Shown: positions 16,982 through 26,715, numbered from the stretch's first letter. The stretch is 64,000 nt of DNA from Rhizobium sp. RU36D (GCF_900176345.1 NZ_FWXU01000002.1:248001-312000); one strand, 5' to 3'. The notes: generated by a model from the sequence alone, not told the origin. Translations and numbers: made by a program.

Positions 16982-18076
16982 TCAGGCCTGCCAGCCGCTA
17001 CGTCGCGGCATGCGAAACGGCAGCATCAGCCGCACCAGCGGGTTGGCAAGCCGACGGCAATCCAGCGTTTCATGCACCATGGTCAGCGCTTGGCCCGACA
17101 CGACGGTATCGACCAGGGAGCGCGTGTAGAAGGGCGTATCTTCCAGCGGCTGGATCAGGCGCGGCTTGTGCTGCGGATCGCAGGCAATGCCGCTTTTAAC
17201 ACCCCAGAAGGCGCCCGGGAGTGCCTGGCGCTCCGGCATGGAGAACTCGGTAAGCTCCCCCTTGCCGGACGTGCGCAAGGCGAGACGGCGGCGCTCGCCT
17301 GTTTGCATCACCGCATCATAGAGGATGACCGTCGCATCGTCCCGCTCGCCGCTGCCGCGAGCCCAGTCCCAAGAGACAAAGTCCTGCTCGATCGGACGAT
17401 CACCGTAATTCATGTCGTGATAGGCCGGCCCATGCCAGCCTCCTCCCGGCAGTGCGTCTGAAGTGATGACGGCGGAGGCTGTCGGTATGCGCGGTGACCA
17501 GCAGTGGTGGCCCGCCCGATCCAGCGGACACAGATCCTCGCAGGTGGCTTTCGGCGTGATCTCGATTGCGCCTGCAAATGCCTTGGGCCAGAGCCGCTGA
17601 CCGGGCCAGGGAAGCGCCGTTTCGTCAAAGCGGATCAAGAGCTTGCCGTCCCGCAGCTCCATGCTGCTGCGGCCAATGGTCAGACTGTCGGTCGTTCGGG
17701 AAAGGCTCGCCTCTCCGCGCTCGGTCATCGCCCAGACATTGCCGTCCGGTGTGTAGAGCGCGACATTGAACGCCACATGATGCTCTGGTCGCCGGCGGCC
17801 GGACCAATGGTAATAGGGCGAGAAGACCGAACCCAAAAAGGCGATCACCGTGAAGGCGAAACGTCCGCAGTCGCTGACCGCATCCGCATACCACCAGTGA
17901 TAGCCCCCCGGCGGGACCGGCCGTGCAAAGCCATGTCCGCCATCAGCCGCTCGGCGGCGATCTTGCCCGAAAGCGCCGCCATCGGCACGCCGGGCCCCGG
18001 ATGCACGCTCCCGCCCGCCAGGTAGAGTCCCCCCAACGGCCCCCTCGCCGCTGGCCGGCTGAACGATGCCATCCAT
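16982..18076 (-). CDS. crtC: Carotenoid 1,2-hydratase (hydroxyneurosporene synthase)
   Basis: CrtC adds water to the psi end of neurosporene or lycopene in the spheroidene/spirilloxanthin pathway. Family sequence starts at about 17935 with ARPVPPGGYHWWYADAVSD, then VIAFLGSVFSPYYHWSGRR, YHDMNYGDRPIEQDFVSWDW and a C-terminal MVHETLDCRR. The true start is unclear: no ATG, GTG or TTG in frame lies close to the conserved region, and the nearest ATG (18076) is about 47 codons further out, deep within crtD. The gene overlaps the crtD end by at least 90 bases. It is first from the left edge of the photosynthesis cluster and is co-directional with crtD. Confidence 0.85.
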   Translation of the reverse strand: MDGIVQPASGEGAVGGTLPGGRERASGARRADGGAFGQDRRRAADGGHGFARPVPPGGYHWWYADAVSDCGRFAFTVIAFLGSVFSPYYHWSGRRRPEHHVAFNVALYTPDGNVWAMTERGEASLSRTTDSLTIGRSSMELRDGKLLIRFDETALPWPGQRLWPKAFAGAIEITPKATCEDLCPLDRAGHHCWSPRIPTASAVITSDALPGGGWHGPAYHDMNYGDRPIEQDFVSWDWARGSGERDDATVILYDAVMQTGERRRLALRTSGKGELTEFSMPERQALPGAFWGVKSGIACDPQHKPRLIQPLEDTPFYTRSLVDTVVSGQALTMVHETLDCRRLANPLVRLMLPFRMPRRSGWQA

Positions 18077-19416
18077 CCATGCGAGGCCATGCCGTATAGC
18101 GCGCCCCCCGTTCCCGGATAGAGCTTCGCGAACCGATCCGGCGTCGTGATCGCCGTTGTCTGGCGGTCCAGATCCAGCCTCAGTCCGTTCCTGCGCAGCC
18201 GGCGTTCCATCGAAGACAGGCATCGGTCGACCTCGCTTTTCGAATAGCCATGGCTGTCGCCATTGGCCGGCATGTTCATGAGGCAATAGATCCGCTCGGC
18301 AGCCCCGCTCCCGACGGCCGATGATCCATCCCGCTGCGCTGGCCGGTCCTGGGCGCAGACATAGACGGTCGGATCGTCAGGCGGCAGGCTCCGGCCAAAG
18401 ACAGCATCGAACTCCTCGCCGTAATTCTCCGAGAAGAATACCGTGTGATGGCTGAGCGGCACGCCTGTGGGCGACGCCACCCCGCAAGCGACGAGCGCCG
18501 AAAGCGATCGCTGTTGGCCGCCGCGCGGCGAAGGGGCATCGCCCAACAGGTGGGACAAGGCGGCGACATCGCCGTTATAGATCACGTTCTGTGCCGGAAT
18601 ATGCCGCTCGCGATCGGTCGTCACGCCGCGCACCGCCTTGCCGGAGCCGTCTTTGTCGATCGACGCCACCTTCTCGTCGAAGTGAAACTCGACGCCGAAA
18701 TCCCGGGCGATATCCGCCATGCGCCGGGCGAGCGCATGCATGCCGCCCTTCACTGTCCAGACACCCGCCTGCTCTACATGGGCCACCAGCATCAGGGTGG
18801 CAGGCGCCAGATAAGGTGAGGAGCCGCAATAGGTAGCATAGCGGCCGAACAACTGGATCAGGCGTCGATCGCTGAAATAGCTCTCCAAGGTTGGCCATAG
18901 AGCCGAAAAAGGCTTGAGCGCCAGGAGCGCGTTTGGCCGGTGCAGGCCGATGCGGGCCGAGAGCGATATCGGGTTGGGACGCGAAGCATCGATGAAGCTG
19001 CGCTCCAGCAGCTGGTAGACGCGGGCGCTGTCCTCGGCAAAGCGCTGGAAGCCCGCCGCCTCCCGCGCACCGGCAAAGTCCGCCACGGCGCGGCGACTTT
19101 CCGCCACATCGGCGAACAGGTCCAGTTGCTGGCCGCCCTGCCAGTAGTGGCGGCCGATCACATCGCATTTGTCGAGGCCGATCTCGTCAGCGAGCGATGT
19201 GCCACAGCGCGACAGGAGGTCATCAAAGACCCATTTCATCGTCAGGACAGTCGGGCCGGCGTCAAGCAGGCGGCCGCCGGAAGAGACCTGGCGCAGTTTT
19301 CCGCCCGGCTCCTGCGCCGCTTCGATCACCGTGACGCCGAAGCCGGCGGCCGCAAGCGTGATGGCGGCGGAAAGCCCGCCCATGCCGGCACCGATGATCG
19401 CCACCGTTTCCTTCAT
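17845..19416 (-). CDS. crtD: Carotenoid 3,4-desaturase (methoxyneurosporene dehydrogenase)
   Basis: FAD-dependent desaturase of 523 residues introducing the 3,4 double bond in purple-bacterial carotenoids. It begins with the FAD-binding motif VAIIGAGMGGLSAAITLAAAG and ends with the carotenoid desaturase signature YLAGGSVHPGPGVPMAALSGK. AGGGAG stands eight bases before ATG 19416. About 30 residues after the usual C-terminus run on into the crtC region. The promoter region faces crtE and holds two PpsR-type sites. crtI-type relatives share the fold, but the pairing with crtC supports CrtD. Confidence 0.9.
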   Translation of the reverse strand: MKETVAIIGAGMGGLSAAITLAAAGFGVTVIEAAQEPGGKLRQVSSGGRLLDAGPTVLTMKWVFDDLLSRCGTSLADEIGLDKCDVIGRHYWQGGQQLDLFADVAESRRAVADFAGAREAAGFQRFAEDSARVYQLLERSFIDASRPNPISLSARIGLHRPNALLALKPFSALWPTLESYFSDRRLIQLFGRYATYCGSSPYLAPATLMLVAHVEQAGVWTVKGGMHALARRMADIARDFGVEFHFDEKVASIDKDGSGKAVRGVTTDRERHIPAQNVIYNGDVAALSHLLGDAPSPRGGQQRSLSALVACGVASPTGVPLSHHTVFFSENYGEEFDAVFGRSLPPDDPTVYVCAQDRPAQRDGSSAVGSGAAERIYCLMNMPANGDSHGYSKSEVDRCLSSMERRLRRNGLRLDLDRQTTAITTPDRFAKLYPGTGGALYGMASHGWMASFSRPAARGPLGGLYLAGGSVHPGPGVPMAALSGKIAAERLMADMALHGRSRRGAITGGMRMRSATADVSPSR

Positions 19417-19455
19417 GCCGCTCGCTCCCTGCCGCGTTGACTTTCGATGATCTTG

Positions 19456-19473
19456 TGTCAATTTAAATTGACA
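19456..19473. promoter_or_regulatory. PpsR/CrtJ operator, crtD-crtE region, site 1
   Basis: TGTCAATTTAAATTGACA is a perfect 18-base palindrome of the form TGT-N12-ACA, the target of the PpsR/CrtJ repressor family. It lies between the divergent crtD (start 19416) and crtE (start 19519) genes, so it can control both. ppsR itself is at 48200-49636. Confidence 0.85.
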
Positions 19474-19481
19474 TTCATTTT

Positions 19482-19499
19482 CGTCAACCAAAATTGACA
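19482..19499. promoter_or_regulatory. PpsR/CrtJ operator, crtD-crtE region, site 2
   Basis: CGT-N12-ACA half-degenerate palindrome (CGTCAACCAAAATTGACA), exactly 8 bases after site 1. The same 8-base spacing separates the pair in front of bchC, which supports cooperative tandem binding. It lies 19 bases before the crtE start. Confidence 0.7.
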
Positions 19500-19518
19500 T
19501 AACTGGGAGGATGGCCAG

Positions 19519-20391
19519 ATGGATATCTCGGAGCGCATCGAAGCCGGAATGCAGCTGACCCTGCGGTTTGCAACCGCCAATGGCTGCCCACCCCTCCTCG
19601 CCCAGGGCATGCGCCATGCCGTCTTTCCCGGCGGGGCGCGCATCAGGCCCAGGCTGTGCCTCGCCGTTGCGACCGCCTGTGGCGACCACGACCCGCAGGC
19701 CGCAACCGCCGCGGCTACGGCGATCGAACTTCTGCATTGCGCCTCTCTTGTGCATGACGACATGCCCTGTTTCGACAATGCCGCGACTCGACGCGGCCAG
19801 GCTTCGGTGCACCAGGCCTTTGGCGAGGAGATCGCACTTCTGGTCGGCGACGGCCTGATCGTTGCGGCCTTCGAGACGGTGGCCCGCGAGACGCTGCATG
19901 CGCCAAGGCTGACAGCGCCGCTGATCGCCACCATCGCCAAGGCCGTCGGCTCGCCTTACGGCCTTGTTGCCGGCCAGGCCTGGGAAAGCGAGCCGGAGAT
20001 CAATATCGACCAGTATCACCGCGCCAAGACCGCCTCGCTGTTTGCCGGCGCCGTTTCTACCGGCGCCTTGTCCTCGGGCGGCAATCCGCAGGACTGGCTG
20101 GTCCTGGCCGATGCCCTCGGCTCCGCCTACCAGGTCGCGGACGACCTCTATGATGCCATCGGCAAATCCGGAAGCATGGGCAAGCCCGCCGGCCAGGACA
20201 CGCGCAACGGCAAGCCAAATATCGTGCTCTCCCTCGGCATCGAAGGCGCGCTCAAGCATCTGAAAATGTTGGTGAATACCGCGGCCGATAGCGTACCGGA
20301 TTGCGCCGGCCAGGACGCTTTTCGCGCCATGATCCGCAACGAGGCGACGCGCCTCATGCCGAAGAACCTCGCCGAAACCGTAGCGGCATAG
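19519..20391 (+). CDS. crtE: Geranylgeranyl diphosphate synthase
   Basis: Prenyltransferase of 290 residues condensing isopentenyl diphosphate to C20 GGPP, the shared precursor of carotenoids and of the bacteriochlorophyll tail. The first aspartate-rich motif is LVHDDMPCFDNAATRRG, the second is QVADDLYDA; the lysine-containing GKPAGQDTRNGK stretch follows. It starts right after the PpsR sites and is followed 9 bases later by crtF. GGGAGGATGG lies before the start. crtB and crtI, which use its product for carotenoids, are not in the window. Confidence 0.92.
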   Translation: MDISERIEAGMQLTLRFATANGCPPLLAQGMRHAVFPGGARIRPRLCLAVATACGDHDPQAATAAATAIELLHCASLVHDDMPCFDNAATRRGQASVHQAFGEEIALLVGDGLIVAAFETVARETLHAPRLTAPLIATIAKAVGSPYGLVAGQAWESEPEINIDQYHRAKTASLFAGAVSTGALSSGGNPQDWLVLADALGSAYQVADDLYDAIGKSGSMGKPAGQDTRNGKPNIVLSLGIEGALKHLKMLVNTAADSVPDCAGQDAFRAMIRNEATRLMPKNLAETVAA

Positions 20392-20400
20392 GCCGGCACC

Positions 20401-21579
20401 ATGGCAAGCCGCGCCACCAGCAGCGATCAGCCAATGAAGCCGCTGCATCAAACGGCGGATCACGCGAGCCACCCCTTGCGCATTCGTTTGCGGTTGTGGC
20501 GCAATCGCCTGCTGGCCTCGCCCGGTTTCCGCAATGCCATTGCCCGCACGCCGCTGCTGCGCGCCATTGCCAACCGCAAGGCAAACGATCTGTTTCGCCT
20601 GACCGGCGGCTTCATCTTTTCGCAGGTGTTGCTGGCCGGCGTGAGGCTTGGTCTCTACGAGACGCTGGCTCCGGGGCCGCTGTCGTCGGGCCAGCTCGCC
20701 GCTCGGCTCGGCCTGGACGAGGGCCGGATGAAGATCCTGCTCAGGGCAAATGCCGATCTCGGCCTGCTGATGGAAGCATCGCCTGACCTCTGGCTGCTGG
20801 ATGATGCCGGCGTCATCCTGGCAAGCGATCGTGGCCTGGCCGGAATGATCCGCCATCATGAGATGCTCTATCGTGACCTCACGGATCCGGACCAGATGTT
20901 GCGGACGCGCGAGACGGATACGGAGCTGCGCCGCTACTGGTCCTATGTGCGCGAGGCGCGTCCCGATTCGCTTGGGGCTGATGAGGTGGCGGATTATTCC
21001 GTGCTGATGCGAGAAAGCCAGGCGATGATGGCGTCCTGTATCCTCGCCAGCCATGACTTCGCCCGCGTGCGTGTGCTGCTCGATGTCGGCGGCGGCGAAG
21101 GCGCCTTTCTTGCCGCGGCTGCGGCCGCCCATCCGTCCCTTGAGATCAGGCTGTTCGACCTTCCAGCGGTCACTGATCGGGCGCGAGATCATCTGGATAG
21201 CCTCGGCTTTGGTCAGCGGACGCAGGTTCATGGCGGGGATTTCACCCGCGACCGCATTCCCGACGATGCCGATTGCGTCACCCTTGTCCGGGTCCTGTGT
21301 GACCACGACGATGCACGCGTTGCCGCAATCCTTGCCAATCTCCACCGGTCTTTGCGGCCGGGAACACGGCTCATCGTCGCGGAGGCCATGAACGGACGCG
21401 CCGAAGGCGCACGTTTGGCCTCTGCCTATTTCGGCATCTATTTCCTCGCCATGGGCTCCGGCCGCTGCCGCAGCGATGCCGAGATCGCCGCTCTTCTGTG
21501 GGCTGCCGGCTTTGCCGGGGTCAAGACCGTTGCAACCCCCAATCCCCTGATTGCAACCCTCGTCACGGCTGTGCGCTGA
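20401..21579 (+). CDS. crtF: Hydroxyneurosporene-O-methyltransferase
   Basis: SAM-dependent O-methyltransferase of 392 residues that methylates the 1-hydroxyl made by CrtC. An N-terminal dimerisation/winged-helix part (GLYETLAPGPLSSGQLAARLG) precedes the catalytic domain with VLLDVGGGEGAFLAAAA (SAM motif I) and VRVLCDHDDA. An alternative start at the internal ATG 20434 is possible; the ribosome site is weak for both. It follows crtE in the same operon; bchC lies 104 bases downstream with its own promoter. Confidence 0.9.
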   Translation: MASRATSSDQPMKPLHQTADHASHPLRIRLRLWRNRLLASPGFRNAIARTPLLRAIANRKANDLFRLTGGFIFSQVLLAGVRLGLYETLAPGPLSSGQLAARLGLDEGRMKILLRANADLGLLMEASPDLWLLDDAGVILASDRGLAGMIRHHEMLYRDLTDPDQMLRTRETDTELRRYWSYVREARPDSLGADEVADYSVLMRESQAMMASCILASHDFARVRVLLDVGGGEGAFLAAAAAAHPSLEIRLFDLPAVTDRARDHLDSLGFGQRTQVHGGDFTRDRIPDDADCVTLVRVLCDHDDARVAAILANLHRSLRPGTRLIVAEAMNGRAEGARLASAYFGIYFLAMGSGRCRSDAEIAALLWAAGFAGVKTVATPNPLIATLVTAVR

Positions 21580-21606
21580 AGCAGGTTCGCGATCATCGCG
21601 TGAAAG

Positions 21607-21624
21607 TGTAAATAAGAGTTGACA
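21607..21624. promoter_or_regulatory. PpsR/CrtJ operator, bchC promoter, site 1
   Basis: TGTAAATAAGAGTTGACA fits TGT-N12-ACA. Its right end is also a good -35 hexamer (TTGACA), and TAATAT at 21641-21646 would be the -10 at 16-base spacing. A repressor bound here would block the polymerase. Confidence 0.8.
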
Positions 21625-21632
21625 CATTATAA

Positions 21633-21650
21633 TGTCAATTTAATATGACA
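21633..21650. promoter_or_regulatory. PpsR/CrtJ operator, bchC promoter, site 2
   Basis: TGTCAATTTAATATGACA fits TGT-N12-ACA and lies 8 bases after site 1, covering the proposed -10 element. It is 33 bases upstream of the bchC start codon. Confidence 0.85.
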
Positions 21651-21682
21651 CATAAGGGGATCGGGTGCTGGGAGGCGCTGAG

Positions 21683-22621
21683 ATGCAGGCAGACGCCGTC
21701 ATATTCGACAGGCCAGGAAAGGTTGCCGTCAGGCGCCTTTCGCTCAACGCCGCCGGCGAGAGTGACGTGGTCGTCGAAACGACAGTCAGCGGCATTTCCA
21801 CAGGCACCGAGAAGATGCTGTTCAGCGGCACAATGCCCGCCTTTCCGGGCATGGGCTATCCGCTGGTCCCCGGATACGAATCGATCGGACGCGTCGTTGC
21901 GGCCGGTCCTGCCTCGGGCAGACAGCCGGGCGAGATTGTGTTTGTGCCCGGTGCCAATTGCTTCGAGGGCGCCGCCGGACTTTTCGGTGCCACGGCCTCG
22001 CGGCTTGTGGTGCCGGGTGCCAGGGTCTTCGCTGTCGGCGGCGCGATGGAAGAGGACGCCGTGTTGCTGGCGCTGGCCGCGACCGCCCTGCATGCCGTGC
22101 GCCGTGCCCGTGGGCCTATCGGCCTCGTGGTCGGCCACGGCACCCTGGGCCGGCTGATTGCCCGCACGATTGTCGCGCTCGGCTTTCCGGCGCCGGTTGT
22201 CTGGGAAACCGCTGCGGCCCGGCGCGATGGTGCCCTGGGTTACCAGGTGGTGGCGCCGCAGGATGACACCGACGGCCGATACGGCACCGCCATTGATGCC
22301 AGCGGCAATGTCGACGTGATCGACCAGGTGATCGCGCGTTTGCAAAGGCCTGGCGAGCTGGTGCTTGCCGGCTTTTATGGAGAACGCATCGGCTGTTCGT
22401 TTGCGCCTGCCTTCATGCGCGAGCTGACACTGTCGATCGCCGCGGAATTTCGTCCCGATGACGTCATTGATGTCATCAAACTGGTCGAGGCGGGCAGCCT
22501 GTCGCTGAAGGGGCTGGTCAGCCATCGCGCCTCGCCGGCCGATGCCCAGTCCGCCTACCAGACTGCCTTTCAAGACCTGAACTGCCTAAAAATGATCATC
22601 GACTGGAGGAATGCCGCATGA
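21683..22621 (+). CDS. bchC: 2-desacetyl-2-hydroxyethyl bacteriochlorophyllide a dehydrogenase
   Basis: BchC oxidises the 3-hydroxyethyl group of bacteriochlorophyllide to the acetyl group of BChl a. The 312-residue MDR-type protein carries SGISTGTEKMLFSG, PLVPGYESIGRVVAAG and a Rossmann stretch GLVVGHGTLGRLIARTI. GGAGG seven bases before ATG 21683 fixes the start. Its stop overlaps the bchX start by 4 bases. It heads the bchCXYZ-pufQBALMC run; two PpsR sites overlap its promoter. Confidence 0.93.
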   Translation: MQADAVIFDRPGKVAVRRLSLNAAGESDVVVETTVSGISTGTEKMLFSGTMPAFPGMGYPLVPGYESIGRVVAAGPASGRQPGEIVFVPGANCFEGAAGLFGATASRLVVPGARVFAVGGAMEEDAVLLALAATALHAVRRARGPIGLVVGHGTLGRLIARTIVALGFPAPVVWETAAARRDGALGYQVVAPQDDTDGRYGTAIDASGNVDVIDQVIARLQRPGELVLAGFYGERIGCSFAPAFMRELTLSIAAEFRPDDVIDVIKLVEAGSLSLKGLVSHRASPADAQSAYQTAFQDLNCLKMIIDWRNAA

Positions 22622-23625
22622 GCCTCGATCTTGCGCAAGACAGCCTTGAGCGCCTGCAGGACAACCTCCGCGAGGAGGCCGCCATAGAGCCGGATGCGCC
22701 GGCCACCAGCAAGGTCACCAAGGAAACGCAGATCATCGCGATCTATGGCAAGGGCGGGATCGGCAAGAGCTTCACGCTCGCCAACCTTTCCTACATGCTG
22801 GCCCAACTGGGCAAGAAGGTCCTGCTGATCGGCTGCGACCCCAAGAGCGACACCACGTCGCTTCTGTTCGGTGGCCGCGCCTGCCCCACCATCATCCAGA
22901 CGGCCTCGCGCCGCAAGGAAGCCGGCCAGGAGATCTCGATCTCCGACGTCTGCTTCAAGCGTGACGGCGTCTTCGCCATGGAACTGGGCGGGCCGGAAGT
23001 CGGCCGCGGCTGCGGCGGGCGTGGCATCATCCACGGGTTTGAAACCCTGGAAAAGCTTGGCTTTCACGAATGGGACTTCGACTACGTCCTGCTCGACTTC
23101 CTCGGCGACGTGGTCTGCGGCGGCTTTGGCCTGCCGATCGCCCGCGACATGTGCCAGAAGGTCGTCGTCGTCGGCTCCAACGACCTGCAGTCGCTCTATG
23201 TGGCCAACAATGTCTGCTCGGCGGTAAAATATTTCCGCAATCTCGGCGGCAATGTCGGCGTGGCCGGCCTTGTCATCAACAAGGATGACGGCACGGGCGA
23301 GGCCCAGGCCTTCGCGGAAGCCGTCGGCATCCCGGTGCTGGCCTCGATCCCGCAGGATGACGATATCCGCCGCAAGAGCGCCAATTATCAGATCATCGGC
23401 ACCCATGACTCGCAATGGGGCGCTCTCTTCGAGGCGCTGTCGATCAACCTCGCCGAGGCACCGCCGGTGCTGCCGCGCCCCCTGGATCAGGATGGCCTGC
23501 TCGGCCTCTTCGACGCCAGCGAAACGGGCGCCGATTACAAGCTCCAGCCAGCCCTGCCGGAAGACATGTGCGCCACAGGCGCGCTGAAACGGCCGTCGCT
23601 GGAAGTCGTCTACGACAATGTTTGA
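22618..23625 (+). CDS. bchX: Chlorophyllide a reductase iron protein subunit
   Basis: NifH-like ATPase of 335 residues that feeds electrons to BchYZ for reduction of chlorophyllide ring B. The P-loop YGKGGIGKS is near residue 45, and the cysteines for the bridging 4Fe-4S cluster are in GRGCGGRG and GDVVCGGFG. Its extended N-terminus (about 40 residues before the P-loop) is typical of BchX rather than BchL. Overlap with bchC and a 15-base gap to bchY show operon structure. Confidence 0.95.
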   Translation: MSLDLAQDSLERLQDNLREEAAIEPDAPATSKVTKETQIIAIYGKGGIGKSFTLANLSYMLAQLGKKVLLIGCDPKSDTTSLLFGGRACPTIIQTASRRKEAGQEISISDVCFKRDGVFAMELGGPEVGRGCGGRGIIHGFETLEKLGFHEWDFDYVLLDFLGDVVCGGFGLPIARDMCQKVVVVGSNDLQSLYVANNVCSAVKYFRNLGGNVGVAGLVINKDDGTGEAQAFAEAVGIPVLASIPQDDDIRRKSANYQIIGTHDSQWGALFEALSINLAEAPPVLPRPLDQDGLLGLFDASETGADYKLQPALPEDMCATGALKRPSLEVVYDNV

Positions 23626-23640
23626 GAGCAGGGCATAAAC

Positions 23641-25227
23641 ATGGATGACCTTCGCAAAGAATACGAGCCAGAAGACACCGGCGGGTCCGCCCCCGCCGGC
23701 ACCGATGCCGCATTCTTCGCGGACGCAATGGCAGCCGATGCCTCCGCCGGCGTCGGCTGCCATGGCGGCGCCGAATTGTCCAAGGCTGCAGCGCGTGCCG
23801 CCGGCCAGGGCGAATTGATGGACCGGTTCGAGGCAGACTATCCCAAGGGACCCCACGACCAGCCGCAATCCATGTGTCCCGCATTCGGCTCCTTGCGCGT
23901 CGGCTTGCGCATGCGCCGGGTCGGAACCATCCTGTCGGGCTCCGCCTGCTGCGTCTATGGGCTCACCTTCACCTCGCATTTCTACGGCGCCAAGCGTTCG
24001 GTCGGCTATGTGCCGTTCAGCTCGGAAACGCTGGTCACCGGCAAGCTCTATGAAGACATTGTCGAGGCCGTGCATCAGATGGCCGATCCGGAAAAATACG
24101 ACGCCATTGTTGTCACCAATCTCTGCGTGCCGACGGCATCAGGCGTTCCGCTGCAGATGCTGCCGCGCGAGATCGATGGCGTGCGCATCGTCGGCATCGA
24201 CGTGCCGGGCTTCGGCGTGCCGACCCATGCCGAGGCAAAGGACGTCCTGTCCGCCGCGATGCTGTCCTATGCCCGCCAGGAGGCCGAGGCCGGCCCGGTT
24301 CAGCGGCCCCGCGCGGGGCTGAAGGACAAGCCGACCGTCACCCTGGTCGGCGAAATGTTCCCCGTCGATCCCGTCGTCATCGGTGGCATGCTGGAGCCGA
24401 TGGGTCTTGCCGTCGGACCAACCATTCCGGTGCGTGAGTGGCGCGATCTCTATGCCGCACTCGATTGCGCCACGGTGGCCGCGATCCACCCGTTCTACAC
24501 CGCAACTTTCCGCGAATTCAAAGCCGCCGGCCGCAGCATCGTCGGCTCCGCGCCGATCGGCCTTGATGGCACCGATGCCTGGCTTCAGGCGATCGGTCGC
24601 AATTGCAACGTCCCACAGGCCTTGATCGATGGGAGCCGCAACGCCATGCGCGGAGCAATCTCGGCGGGACTGGCGGCCAACCGCATCAATGGGCGGATCA
24701 CGCTGTCGGGCTATGAAGGCTCAGAGCTCCTTGTCGGGCGGCTGCTCGTCGAGCTGGGTGCCGATCTGCGCTATGTCGGCACCGCCTGTCCCAGGACGCC
24801 CTACAACAGCGATGACGCCGAATGGCTCGCCGCCCATGGCGTGATCGTCCGCTTCCGCGCCTCGCTGGAGCAGGATATCGCCGCATTCCAAGAGTTTCGT
24901 CCGGACTTGGCCATCGGCACGACCCCGGTGGTGCAAAAGGCCAAGGAAGCCGCCACTCCGGCACTCTATTTCACCAACCTGATTTCGGCCCGTCCGCTGA
25001 TGGGGCCGGCTGGCCCCGGCTCCCTGCCCTCGGTCATCAATGCCGCCATCGCCAACAAGGATCGTTTCCTGGCGATGAACGCCTTTTTCGAGGGCGTGGG
25101 TAGCGGCGATACCGCCGGCATCTGGCAGGACGTACCGGCAGATCGCAGCGCGTACCGCAAGAAATATGCCGCCAAGGTCAAGCAATCGCGCAACGCCGTC
25201 GACAATGGGGAGAGTATCGGATGCTGA
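23641..25227 (+). CDS. bchY: Chlorophyllide a reductase subunit Y
   Basis: NifD/BchN-like subunit of 528 residues of chlorophyllide reductase. Cysteines at [19 protein letters not shown] and [11 protein letters not shown] fit cluster ligands. The segment [19 protein letters not shown] is well conserved in BchY. It overlaps the start of bchZ by 7 bases, so the two catalytic subunits are probably translated together. The complex is cytoplasmic and works with BchX and ATP. Confidence 0.95.
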   Translation: MDDLRKEYEPEDTGGSAPAGTDAAFFADAMAADASAGVGCHGGAELSKAAARAAGQGELMDRFEADYPKGPHDQPQSMCPAFGSLRVGLRMRRVGTILSGSACCVYGLTFTSHFYGAKRSVGYVPFSSETLVTGKLYEDIVEAVHQMADPEKYDAIVVTNLCVPTASGVPLQMLPREIDGVRIVGIDVPGFGVPTHAEAKDVLSAAMLSYARQEAEAGPVQRPRAGLKDKPTVTLVGEMFPVDPVVIGGMLEPMGLAVGPTIPVREWRDLYAALDCATVAAIHPFYTATFREFKAAGRSIVGSAPIGLDGTDAWLQAIGRNCNVPQALIDGSRNAMRGAISAGLAANRINGRITLSGYEGSELLVGRLLVELGADLRYVGTACPRTPYNSDDAEWLAAHGVIVRFRASLEQDIAAFQEFRPDLAIGTTPVVQKAKEAATPALYFTNLISARPLMGPAGPGSLPSVINAAIANKDRFLAMNAFFEGVGSGDTAGIWQDVPADRSAYRKKYAAKVKQSRNAVDNGESIGC

Positions 25228-26672
25228 TCCTCGACCACGACCGGGCTGGCGGCTATTGGGGCAGTGTCTATGCCTTCACCGCCATCAAGGGCTTGCAGGT
25301 GATCATCGACGGCCCCGTGGGTTGCGAAAATCTGCCGGTGACCTCGGTCCTGCACTATACCGACGCCCTGCCGCCCCATGAATTGCCCATCGTCGTCTCC
25401 GGCCTGTCGGAAGACGAGCTCGGCCAGCACGGCACCGAAGGCGCCATGAAGCGGGCGCGGCTTGCGCTGGATCCGGATTTGCCGGCCGTGGTCGTCACGG
25501 GCTCGATCGCCGAAATGATCGGCGGCGGCGTGACGCCCGAGGGCTCCAATATCGTCCGGTTCCTGCCGCGCACCATCGACGAAGACCAATGGCAGAGCGC
25601 CGATCGCGCGCTGAAGTGGCTCTGGACCGAATTCGGCCCCAAGGGCGGCAAGGTGCCTGCGCCGCGCCGCCGGCCAGAGGGTGCTAAGCCCCGGGTCAAT
25701 ATCATCGGACCGATCTACGGCACCTACAACATGCCGTCCGATCTGGCCGAGATCAGGCGCCTCGTGGAAGGCATCGGCGCGGAGATCAACATGGTCTTTC
25801 CGCTCGGCAGCCATCTGGAGGATGTCCGCAAGCTCGCTGATGCCGACGTCAACATCTGCCTTTACCGGGAATTTGGCCGGCTTCTGTGCGAGGCGCTGGA
25901 CCGCCCCTATCTGCAGGCGCCGATCGGCATCCATTCGACGACCGCCTTCCTGCGGTCTCTGGGAGAATTGCTGGGGCTGAACCCCGAGCCTTTCATCACG
26001 CGGGAAAAACACACCACGTTGAAACCGCTCTGGGATCTCTGGCGCTCGGTCACCCAGGATTTCTTCGCGACGGCAAGCTTTGCGGTCGTTGCCAACGAGA
26101 CCTATACGCGCGGCCTGCGCAATTTCCTCGAGGAGGAGATGGGGCTGCCCTGCACCTTCGCCGTACCGCGCAAGCCGGGAGCCAAGACCGACAACCAGGC
26201 AGTACAGGACCTCGTCGCTGGCAAGCCGCCGATGATCATGTTCGGCTCGTTCAACGAGCGCATGTACATGGCCGAGCGCGGGCAGCGCGGCAAGTTCATC
26301 CAGCTGTCCTATCCCGGCGCCATTGTGCGTCGCCATACCGGCACGCCGGTCATGGGCTATTCCGGGGCTGGCTGGCTGATCCAGGAGGTCTGCAACGCCC
26401 TCTTCGACATGCTGTTCGAGATCCTGCCAAAGGCGGGAGAGCTCGATGCCATCGAGCCCACCACGACACGCCGCAGCGGGGAATTGCCCTGGGCGGCCGA
26501 TGCGCAGGCTCAGATCGAACGGCGCATCAGCGAAGAACCCGTGCTTGTCCGCATCTCGGCTGCCAAGCGTCTGCGCGACGCCGCCGAGCGGGAGGCACGG
26601 CGCGAGAATGCCGCGGAAGTCACAAGCCGTCATGTCGAGGGCGCAGCCAGGCTGACCGGCGCCTATGCCTGA
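25221..26672 (+). CDS. bchZ: Chlorophyllide a reductase subunit Z
   Basis: NifK/BchB-like subunit of 483 residues. The start [19 protein letters not shown] is highly characteristic of BchZ, with the cysteine in [13 protein letters not shown] and the [14 protein letters not shown] and [17 protein letters not shown] segments. It completes chlorophyllide a reductase. The gene is followed by pufQ after 43 bases, so readthrough into puf is likely, as in other purple bacteria where bch and puf are superoperonal. Confidence 0.95.
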   Translation: MLILDHDRAGGYWGSVYAFTAIKGLQVIIDGPVGCENLPVTSVLHYTDALPPHELPIVVSGLSEDELGQHGTEGAMKRARLALDPDLPAVVVTGSIAEMIGGGVTPEGSNIVRFLPRTIDEDQWQSADRALKWLWTEFGPKGGKVPAPRRRPEGAKPRVNIIGPIYGTYNMPSDLAEIRRLVEGIGAEINMVFPLGSHLEDVRKLADADVNICLYREFGRLLCEALDRPYLQAPIGIHSTTAFLRSLGELLGLNPEPFITREKHTTLKPLWDLWRSVTQDFFATASFAVVANETYTRGLRNFLEEEMGLPCTFAVPRKPGAKTDNQAVQDLVAGKPPMIMFGSFNERMYMAERGQRGKFIQLSYPGAIVRRHTGTPVMGYSGAGWLIQEVCNALFDMLFEILPKAGELDAIEPTTTRRSGELPWAADAQAQIERRISEEPVLVRISAAKRLRDAAEREARRENAAEVTSRHVEGAARLTGAYA

Positions 26673-26715
26673 CCAGGAATTCACGACCCGTCGATGGACG
26701 GCAAGGAGGTAGAGC

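Noticed and set aside
17845-21627. One very long minus-strand open frame of 1260 codons
   Set aside because: Only its 3' part (from 19416) is crtD. The rest is antisense to crtE and crtF with low-complexity composition.
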